From positions 1 through 5,427 of the forward strand of contig JAGXNU010000145.1 in the NCBI GenBank assembly GCA_019894815.1: a stretch of DNA of 5,427 nucleotides. The letters run 5' to 3'. The stretch's first letter is position 1. Each line of letters opens with the position of its first letter. This document shows, piece by piece, positions 1-4,532 of the stretch. The translations under genes and the position numbers were made by a program. The notes under the pieces are model-generated. The model had not been told where the DNA came from. It was given only the letters and a program-made list of their open reading frames with translations, and did not search any database. The stretch is from Promethearchaeota archaeon (GTDB taxonomy: Archaea; Asgardarchaeota; Lokiarchaeia; Sigyniarchaeales; SOKP01).

Positions 1-1
1 G

Positions 2-313
2 GATGAAACTAGTATATGTAATTGTTGTAAAGATTGTTGTGGAACATTTAATCTATGGAAAAAAGGTACAATGCCAATGATTAATTGGAGTAATTATCTA
101 TCTAATATAGATCAAGATTTATGTATTGGTTGTGGAACATGCGTAGAACGATGTCCTACAGATGCAATAGAGCTGAATGATGACGGAAAAGCTGAAAGAA
201 ATCCGGATATTTGCATTGGATGTGGAGTTTGCGCCCACTTCTGTCCAGAAAATGCGATCTCATTACTCTCAGGAGTAAGAAAGGTGTTTGTTCCCCCTCC
301 AAAGATTAAATAA
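2..313 (+). CDS. 4Fe-4S dicluster ferredoxin-type protein, 5' end missing (C-terminal 103 residues)
   Basis: This is the C-terminal part of an iron-sulfur electron carrier or redox subunit, probably cytoplasmic. The reading frame runs without a stop from base 2, so the gene begins before the window; the ATG at 71 is internal. Two classical 4Fe-4S motifs are visible: CIGCGTCVERCP (cysteines at visible residues 41, 44, 47, 51) and CIGCGVCAHFCP (71, 74, 77, 81). Each would bind one cluster together with the last cysteine of the other motif. Upstream of the ATG, the fragment SICNCCKDCCG adds five cysteines (6, 8, 9, 12, 13). From memory, such a CNCC-x2-CC stretch precedes the ferredoxin domain in a larger family of archaeal and bacterial iron-sulfur proteins, and it could hold a further metal site. 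The partner and substrate cannot be told because the N-terminal domain is missing. The gene converges with the GTPase cluster and ends in a hairpin terminator. Confidence 0.88.
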   Translation, partial: DETSICNCCKDCCGTFNLWKKGTMPMINWSNYLSNIDQDLCIGCGTCVERCPTDAIELNDDGKAERNPDICIGCGVCAHFCPENAISLLSGVRKVFVPPPKIK

Positions 314-321
314 TTAAGATA

Positions 322-355
322 AAATTCACTTAAAATAAGTATTTCTTTTTTTTTT
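322..355 (+). terminator. Hairpin plus T10 terminator of the ferredoxin-type gene
   Basis: An inverted repeat ACTTA-AAA-TAAGT (328-340) lies nine bases after the stop region. Outer AAAT (322-325) and ATTT (341-344) extend the stem past a two-base bulge. A run of ten T (346-355) follows at once. T-rich tracts end transcription in archaea; the hairpin is an extra. The stem is all weak pairs apart from one G-C, so the T-run probably does most of the work. Confidence 0.6.
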
Positions 356-379
356 ATCATTATCATTATCAATTATCAA
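356..379. repeat. Short ATCATT tandem repeat between convergent genes
   Basis: The sequence ATCATT occurs twice in tandem (356-367), followed by the degenerate units ATCAATT and ATCA. It lies directly after the T10 run in the gap between the convergent ferredoxin and coiled-coil genes. It is too short to assign a role and is probably slippage-generated low-complexity DNA. Confidence 0.35.
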
Positions 380-411
380 CAATGTAAAGTAGCATTTGTA
401 AAAGGTTATTC

Positions 412-618
412 TTATAGTTGTATTTTTTGTTTAAATGAGTTCACTAAACTCGATAACTCGTCTAAACGAGCATTAAAATCCAAGGGTGGTAAATCTTTAA
501 TTTTTTCGAATTTCTTTATTATATCCTTGAATTCTCCGATCCAAATTCTCATCAAAGCTTCTGATTCTCGACCCTTAATTTTACCGCTTATTTCTTTGTT
601 AATAACTGTTTTTATCAT
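412..618 (-). CDS. Short helical protein, unknown function; possibly the C-terminal part of the preceding ORF
   Basis: I do not recognise this 68-residue product. It is rich in Lys, Glu, Ile and Leu, with a predicted amphipathic helix at about 1-42, a LPPLDF break at 43-48, and a second helix to the end. It has no membrane segment and no Cys. It is third in a tight same-strand cluster, 19 bases after the stop of the coiled-coil ORF. The ATG at 616-618 has no Shine-Dalgarno before it. The frame stays open for 13 further codons upstream (to the stop at 658-660), and these encode protein-like sequence (KSHILVNEAKFLE) overlapping the end of the previous ORF. Removing one base near 655-659 would join the two frames into one protein of about 191 residues, or 198 with the ATA start discussed for its neighbour. 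I consider it either a real small protein or the displaced C-terminus of its neighbour. Confidence 0.5.
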   Translation of the reverse strand: MIKTVINKEISGKIKGRESEALMRIWIGEFKDIIKKFEKIKDLPPLDFNARLDELSSLVNSFKQKIQL

Positions 619-637
619 CTCTAAAAATTTAGCTTCA

Positions 638-988
638 TTAACAAGTATATGAGATTTTTAAAATATCCTGCCGGTTCTTAATCGCTTCAATATCAACAAG
701 TACATTTGATTTATGTTTGTAAAATTCTTCATTAAATTTCTTAATCATGTCCATTATGATTTCTTCTTGGACTTTAATTGTTTCTTCAAATCTTTCTTGA
801 GTTATTTGGAGCATTTTCTTGATTTCTATAGTCTCTCGTGTAATTTCATCTTCATTTTTCTTCGCTCGATATTCTAATTTTTCGTTTACATCCTTAACAT
901 CAATTTCGAGCTTTTTTTTTAATTCAGCATTCTCTTCAACAAGCTTATTCACCTGATCAACTAATTTTTGGAATGTTTTTAAGTTCAA
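638..988 (-). CDS. Leucine-zipper-like coiled-coil protein next to a small GTPase, unknown function
   Basis: The 116-residue product is almost entirely charged amphipathic helix, and I do not recognise a family. Residues 6-34 show clean heptads: F6, V13, N20, L27 and V34 at one core position, with L9, L16 and L23 at the other. This resembles dimeric leucine zippers of the GCN4 type, including a polar Asn in the core. A second helical segment covers about 47-111. There is no basic DNA-binding region, membrane helix or signal peptide. The start given is the TTG at 986-988, the only conventional codon in the open frame. A better start may be the ATA at 1007-1009, which adds seven residues (an N-terminus reading M/I-P-K-K-I-E-E): it sits six bases after a GAGGTGA Shine-Dalgarno and overlaps the GTPase stop. 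The position directly after the GTPase suggests co-transcription and perhaps a physical partner of the GTPase. The C-terminal ISYTC tail may be a frameshift artefact. Confidence 0.62.
   Translation of the reverse strand: MNLKTFQKLVDQVNKLVEENAELKKKLEIDVKDVNEKLEYRAKKNEDEITRETIEIKKMLQITQERFEETIKVQEEIIMDMIKKFNEEFYKHKSNVLVDIEAIKNRQDILKISYTC
655..663 (-). other. Possible frameshift site joining the two short ORFs
   Basis: On the - strand the sequence is TTTTAAAAA. In the coiled-coil frame it is read as part of D-I-L-K-I-S-Y-T-C and then a stop. Skipping one base here shifts to D-I-L-K-S-H-I-L-V-N-E and continues into the 68-residue ORF without interruption. A homopolymer sequencing error, a natural mutation and programmed +1 frameshifting would all give this picture. 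The sequence alone cannot separate them. Confidence 0.4.
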
Positions 989-1008
989 TTCTTCTATCTT
1001 TTTAGGTA

Positions 1009-2013
1009 TTATGTTTCACCTCTTTTCGTTCCATTTGAATCATTTTCTAATTCTGAAGAAGGCAGTTTACTTTCCAAATTAAGAACAGTGTTTAATTTTA
1101 ATTCGAAATCGTCTTTTAGAACTTCTAGCTCTAAAGAAGTTGCGTCGATCTTATTTAAGAGCTGATTGATAGGAGTCCCCTTTATATCAAGAATTAAATC
1201 TTTTATAAAAGTAAAATTCTCATAAAAAACTTTTATCACATCAGTTTTTATCATTTCTAATTGTAATTTATTATCTATGGAAATTATTGGATTTTCAAGG
1301 AACTCTATATCAATTTCTTCTGTTATAACTTTTTTACGAATTTTAGGAGTAATTTTATTATGAATTGTACTAGAATCTATGGAATCTAAATTAATTATTA
1401 CTCTTGTTAAATCTTCTTCCTTTTTATCTATTAAATTTAAGAAGGATGGTAGTATATTCTTGAATTGAGCGGTAAAACCCTCTGATTCAAGCTTTTTCAG
1501 ATATTTATAGATCATCAACTCGAATGCTTCAACAATATTATCTTGAGTTTTAGCAGAAGTAAATATCAAAGGATATTCATCTTGGTGATTTTGATTTAGA
1601 TTATTTATTAGTGTTCCGAAGGACTCTGGTTTAACTAAATCAGACTTATTTCCTAGATATATTACCAAACATTCTGGGGACTTCTCTTTAATATAATTTA
1701 GATATACTTTTTGAAGTTCAATAGTGCTTTCTTTAGGATTAGATAAATCAAATACTAAAAAAGCAGCATCAATATTAGCAAAGAAAGAAGAATTCAATGG
1801 ATTAAATGATCTTTGTCCCCCAATATCCCATATATTTATTCTTATATGTTCATTCTCTAATTTATATTCCTTTCTCGCAATATTGCTTCCTATGGTTGGA
1901 ATGTATATATTAGGGAAGGCTTTCCCCGAATATAGGTTGACAATTGAAGTTTTCCCTACACCGCCTTCCCCTAAAACAGCGAGTTTGAGATTAATTTCAT
2001 TGATCGATTTCAT
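1009..2013 (-). CDS. Ras-superfamily small GTPase with a long C-terminal extension
   Basis: This is a GTP-binding switch protein of 334 residues. The G domain fills about 8-175. It has a P-loop GEGGVGKTS (15-23), switch I Thr40 in IPTIGSN, switch II WDIGGQ (62-67), NKSD (122-125) giving guanine specificity, and TSAK (152-155). The Gly and Gln residues matching Ras G12, G13 and Q61 are present, so GTP hydrolysis should be possible. WDIGGQ is like Arf and Rag proteins, while NKSD and TSAK are like Ras and Rab, so I do not assign a eukaryotic subfamily. Asgard archaea are known to carry many such GTPases. Residues 176-334 match nothing I recognise: a mixed strand and helix region, a possible helical stretch at 285-316, and a polar tail. 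There is no C-terminal Cys for prenylation and no N-terminal Gly for myristoylation, so membrane anchoring would need a partner. The ATG at 2013 starts six residues before the first strand and has no Shine-Dalgarno. Two short coiled-coil or helical ORFs follow closely. Confidence 0.92.
   Translation of the reverse strand: MKSINEINLKLAVLGEGGVGKTSIVNLYSGKAFPNIYIPTIGSNIARKEYKLENEHIRINIWDIGGQRSFNPLNSSFFANIDAAFLVFDLSNPKESTIELQKVYLNYIKEKSPECLVIYLGNKSDLVKPESFGTLINNLNQNHQDEYPLIFTSAKTQDNIVEAFELMIYKYLKKLESEGFTAQFKNILPSFLNLIDKKEEDLTRVIINLDSIDSSTIHNKITPKIRKKVITEEIDIEFLENPIISIDNKLQLEMIKTDVIKVFYENFTFIKDLILDIKGTPINQLLNKIDATSLELEVLKDDFELKLNTVLNLESKLPSSELENDSNGTKRGET
1016..1022 (-). promoter_or_regulatory. 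Strong Shine-Dalgarno GAGGTGA inside the end of the GTPase gene
   Basis: On the - strand GAGGTGA is an almost complete complement of the 16S rRNA tail. It lies in the last codons of the GTPase gene. Six bases further on is ATA at 1009-1007, in frame with the coiled-coil ORF and overlapping the GTPase stop TAA by one base. The TTG at 988 is 27 bases away, too far for this site. The ribosome site therefore argues for translation starting at the ATA, or at an ATG changed to ATA by mutation or error, with coupling to the GTPase. Confidence 0.6.
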
Positions 2014-2037
2014 TGAATCTAAAGTCTCATTATCGAT

Positions 2038-2074
2038 TTATTTTAATAAATTATAGTAGGAGGTCTATTTAAAT
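2038..2074 (-). promoter_or_regulatory. Candidate archaeal promoter of the GTPase cluster
   Basis: Two TATA-like boxes are visible on the - strand. ATTTAAATA (2074-2066) is the better sequence and would put the transcript start near 2044, giving a leader of about 30 bases. TTATTAAAATA (2048-2038) is centred about 30 bases before the ATG and would give an almost leaderless mRNA. No clear BRE and no Shine-Dalgarno is seen. In DNA this AT-rich such boxes arise by chance. Confidence 0.35.
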
Positions 2075-2133
2075 CTACATTTTAGTAATATTGGAATTCT
2101 TTTTATATCTACCTAGGAAATTTCTTGATCATC

Positions 2134-2164
2134 AATATTACTCTGTGTAATATTTATTTTTTTT
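2134..2164 (+). terminator. Perfect 8-bp hairpin plus T8, on the strand opposite to both neighbouring genes
   Basis: AATATTAC (2134-2141), a loop TCTGT, and GTAATATT (2147-2154) form a perfect inverted repeat. It is followed after TA by eight T (2157-2164). Read on the + strand this has the layout of an intrinsic terminator, yet no + strand gene precedes it. On the - strand it lies about 20 bases after the stop of the lipid synthase gene and lacks a T-tract. It could limit antisense transcription, act as a 3' stem for the - strand mRNA, or be an operator. A short palindrome TTGATCATCAA (2125-2135) abuts it. Confidence 0.4.
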
Positions 2165-2175
2165 AATGTGCGAAA

Positions 2176-2763
2176 TTAGGTTATATCTTTTTGTTTTGGA
2201 AATTTTTTATAAGCAAAAATAATACGTTGAATAGCTGTAACATTCGTCCCAATAGCTAGAAGTACCATCGTCCACCAAATAGCATAGGGAAACCATATTT
2301 GAAGAATAGTACCTATTAATAGTATCAGAACCCTATCTGTACGTTCTAATAAGCCAATACCATCTAAATTTTCGATTCCTAAGGCCTCAATTCTCGCTCT
2401 CGTGTAAGAAGTAAGAAAAGCTCCTACTAGTGCGATCATTCCTATTTCAAATGATGTATAAGCGCCTATTATCGTTCCAATAAAAAGAAAAAAATCGCCA
2501 ATTCTATCCAATGTCGAATCTAAGAAAGCGCCATAAATAGTAGGTCCTTGAAGTCTTGCAATTGTCCCATCAAGTTGATCAAAAAATTCTACAATAAATA
2601 AGAAAATAATGATATATGGTAATGAACGGAAATAAAACCCAATGAATGTCGCTATAGCAGAAACCATGCCTAGAATTGTAAATGCATTAGCAGGAATTTT
2701 TTTAAGTTTACGAGCTAATGGCAGTAAGAGTTTTTCAGAAAACTTTTTCACTTGTAAAATCAT
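2176..2763 (-). CDS. CDP-alcohol phosphatidyltransferase, probably archaetidylinositol-phosphate synthase
   Basis: This is an integral membrane enzyme that transfers a lipid phosphate from a CDP-lipid (CDP-archaeol in archaea) to an alcohol, here probably inositol 1-phosphate. The product would be an inositol-phosphate lipid. The 195-residue length and about six hydrophobic segments (roughly 27-45, 48-61, 91-105, 107-120, 143-158, 160-178) fit the family. The signature is complete: D62, D65, G66, A69, R70, G78, D82 and D86, in DQLDGTIAR and GAFLDSTLD; the four Asp bind the two metal ions. SYTRAR (119-124) and the later GLLERTDR resemble the inositol-phosphate-using members (archaeal AIP synthase and actinobacterial PIP synthase) rather than PgsA. 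The substrate call is therefore likely but not certain, and glycerol phosphate remains possible. The gene stands alone, 111 bases after the carboxypeptidase gene. The ATG at 2763 has no Shine-Dalgarno. Confidence 0.88.
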   Translation of the reverse strand: MILQVKKFSEKLLLPLARKLKKIPANAFTILGMVSAIATFIGFYFRSLPYIIIFLFIVEFFDQLDGTIARLQGPTIYGAFLDSTLDRIGDFFLFIGTIIGAYTSFEIGMIALVGAFLTSYTRARIEALGIENLDGIGLLERTDRVLILLIGTILQIWFPYAIWWTMVLLAIGTNVTAIQRIIFAYKKFPKQKDIT

Positions 2764-2784
2764 GAAAAAAACAAATTTTATTCA

Positions 2785-2793
2785 TTTTTAATA
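2785..2793 (-). promoter_or_regulatory. Weak TATA-like box before the lipid synthase gene
   Basis: TATTAAAAA on the - strand is centred about 26 bases before the ATG, which would make the mRNA leaderless. This agrees with the absence of a Shine-Dalgarno. Other A/T-rich boxes (for example near 2812-2822) lie further upstream, so this is a suggestion only. Confidence 0.25.
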
Positions 2794-2848
2794 GTCTTTC
2801 TTAGGTGAAGGTAAAAATAAAGTTTTACTGATCTAAATTATAAACTAT

Positions 2849-2872
2849 AAAAATTAAAATTAAAAAAAAGAA
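2849..2872 (-). terminator. T-rich terminator tract after the M32 carboxypeptidase gene
   Basis: Beginning a few bases after the stop codon, the - strand carries T-runs broken by single or paired A, including T8 at 2869-2862. Oligo-T tracts of this kind end transcription in archaea without needing a hairpin, and none is seen. It suggests the carboxypeptidase and lipid synthase genes are separate units. Confidence 0.5.
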
Positions 2873-2874
2873 GA

Positions 2875-4374
2875 TTAAATTCCATAGATTGGATAGAATT
2901 TTTCCTCAATATATTTTAAGAAGTAATCTGGATTTAGATCTTCACCGGTTATTCGGTTAATGAGGTCATTTGCCCTGTAAATACTGCCATGTTGATGAAC
3001 ATTTTCTCTAAGATAAGTGAGTAAATTAGAAAATTCACCTTTTGCATAGTCTTCTTGTAAAGAAGGTCTCTTTTTAAGTGCATCGCTATAGATTTGTGAA
3101 GCATATAAACTACCTAAGAAGTAAGTTGGAAAGTATCCAATTAATCCCCATCCCCAATGAATGTCTTGTAATACTCCTTCAGCATCATCAGAGGGAGTTA
3201 ACCCTAATAATTCTTCAAATTTTGAATTCCACACTTCGGCTAGTTCATTTACTTGGATTTTTCCTTCAATCAAATCTTTTTCTATTTCAAATCGCAGAAT
3301 TATGTGTAATCCATATGTAACTTCATCAGCATTTACTCTAATGAAGGAAGGTTTTACAACGTTAACAGCTCCATAAAAATCCTCCAATGGATAATCTTTT
3401 AAGTTTTCTGGGAAATATTTTTGAAAAGTTGGATACCAATATTGCCAAAATTCCTTACTTCGTCCAACAATATTCTCCCACATTCTTGATTGACTTTCAT
3501 GAATGCCCATTGAACACCCATTAGCTAATATTGTATCATGGATTTCTTTTTTAAATCCCATATCATATAATGCATGTCCACATTCATGAATAGTTCCAAA
3601 GATGCACTCATTGAGGAAATCTTCTGTTGTTCTTGTTGTAATCCTAGTATCTACAGAGGAAAGAGAGCTGGTAAATGGATGAGTTGATCTATCTTGTCGA
3701 CCATGAGTGAGATCAAAATTGAGTTTTTTAATCATCTCAACACTTAGCTTAAATTGTTCATCCACATCATATTTTTTTCTTAAAATTGCTTGTTTAGGTT
3801 TGCTTGATGAGGAGTCCAACTTTTTAACAAAAGCAACTAATTTTGGTTTTATTTTGTTGAATATATTAGCAATCCAATCGTACGTCGCTCCAGGTTCAAA
3901 TAAATCTATCAAGGTTGAGTATAAATCTGGATGTGTGGCAAGTTTTTCTGCTTGTTCTATTTGCAAAGCCACATTTTTTTCTAATAATGGTACAAAAGTC
4001 GATCCTTTGAGCTTCTTCTGCTCCCTCGCTTTTTTCCAAGCTTCAACCGCTTCTGCTCCCGTTTCAGTAATATCCATTACTAATTTTTCAGGTAATTTTG
4101 TTGCTAACAAGTGATCTCTTTCTGATTCTCTGACCATTGCTGATTCCATATCGTTCAAGTCATTAGTTTTCTTGGCTTCTTGAATTAATTCACTTACTTT
4201 TGATGATGTTAATCTTTGATGAATTAATTTTTGTACCAAGGAAAGTTGTTTTGCTCTTCCCGATACTGAACCACTTGGCATGTACGTTTGCTGATCCCAG
4301 CCCAGCAATGAACCTATATAATTTAATCTTTTAATTTCTATAAAATATTCCTTTAAATCATTAATAGCTGTCAT
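2875..4374 (-). CDS. M32-family metallocarboxypeptidase (carboxypeptidase Taq type)
   Basis: This is a cytoplasmic metal-dependent carboxypeptidase that removes single residues from peptide C-termini. Family members are typically broad-specificity homodimers using Zn or Co. The 499-residue length is that of a complete family member. The HECGH motif (263-267) gives two metal-binding His and the catalytic Glu264. E293 in IHESQSR lies 26 residues after the second His, the usual spacing for the third metal ligand. Other family blocks are intact: LGWDQQTYMP (24-33), HPFTSS (232-237), DTRITTR (242-248), NADEVTYGLH (348-357) and HWGWGLIGYFPTY (406-418). There is no signal peptide. The ATG at 4374 fits the normal N-terminus and lacks a Shine-Dalgarno. 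It lies 158 bases after the amidase gene and is probably transcribed alone. It likely acts in final peptide breakdown, for turnover or for growth on peptides. Confidence 0.96.
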   Translation of the reverse strand: MTAINDLKEYFIEIKRLNYIGSLLGWDQQTYMPSGSVSGRAKQLSLVQKLIHQRLTSSKVSELIQEAKKTNDLNDMESAMVRESERDHLLATKLPEKLVMDITETGAEAVEAWKKAREQKKLKGSTFVPLLEKNVALQIEQAEKLATHPDLYSTLIDLFEPGATYDWIANIFNKIKPKLVAFVKKLDSSSSKPKQAILRKKYDVDEQFKLSVEMIKKLNFDLTHGRQDRSTHPFTSSLSSVDTRITTRTTEDFLNECIFGTIHECGHALYDMGFKKEIHDTILANGCSMGIHESQSRMWENIVGRSKEFWQYWYPTFQKYFPENLKDYPLEDFYGAVNVVKPSFIRVNADEVTYGLHIILRFEIEKDLIEGKIQVNELAEVWNSKFEELLGLTPSDDAEGVLQDIHWGWGLIGYFPTYFLGSLYASQIYSDALKKRPSLQEDYAKGEFSNLLTYLRENVHQHGSIYRANDLINRITGEDLNPDYFLKYIEEKFYPIYGI

Positions 4375-4385
4375 TATTTTTTACT

Positions 4386-4408
4386 CTTTTAAAATTGATA
4401 AAAGTTAA
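4386..4408 (-). promoter_or_regulatory. Candidate TATA region of the M32 carboxypeptidase gene
   Basis: On the - strand, TTAACTTTTATC (4408-4397) is centred about 28 bases before the ATG, and ATTTTAAAA lies just downstream. The first spacing would give a leaderless or nearly leaderless mRNA. The box is not a close match to an archaeal consensus. Confidence 0.25.
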
Positions 4409-4426
4409 GCACTTTAGTATGAAGAG

Positions 4427-4435
4427 AAAAAAAAA
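4427..4435 (-). terminator. T9 tract, probable terminator downstream of the amidase gene
   Basis: A run of nine T on the - strand lies about 100 bases after the amidase stop and before the carboxypeptidase promoter region. The rest of this 158-base gap holds only A/T-rich sequence and a doubled ACTTGT (4483-4494), with nothing else I can name. Confidence 0.4.
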
Positions 4436-4532
4436 GTTTGCCATTTGATAAAGAACTGCAATAATTAACTTTTTTATCTTTTACTTGTACTTGTATGAGG
4501 TATTTGACAAATTTCTAAATATAAAACTTCAT

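Noticed and set aside
112..372. 86-residue ORF on the - strand opposite the ferredoxin-type gene
   Set aside because: It lies antisense to the Cys-rich ferredoxin coding sequence, is composed of its reverse complement, and shows no family motif.
622..638. ATG overlapping the stop of the coiled-coil ORF (TAATG, 638-636) as the start of the third gene
   Set aside because: That frame stops after five codons (ATG AAG CTA AAT TTT TAG), and it is not the frame of the 68-residue ORF.
1724..2056. 110-residue + strand ORF opposite the GTPase N-terminus
   Set aside because: It is antisense to the conserved P-loop and switch regions, with no ribosome site. The hairpin and T8 at 2134-2164 lie downstream of it, so I considered a real antisense gene, but nothing in the protein supports that.
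3078..3376. Two overlapping + strand ORFs opposite the M32 carboxypeptidase
   Set aside because: They are antisense to highly conserved family blocks and have no recognisable features.
3707..4114. 135-residue + strand ORF opposite the M32 carboxypeptidase
   Set aside because: Its Ser- and Cys-rich, hydrophobic composition is what the reverse complement of a Lys/Glu/Ala-rich coding region gives; the sense gene is certain.
4483..4494. Doubled ACTTGT as a repeat element
   Set aside because: Only two six-base copies occur in A/T-rich DNA, which is expected by chance.
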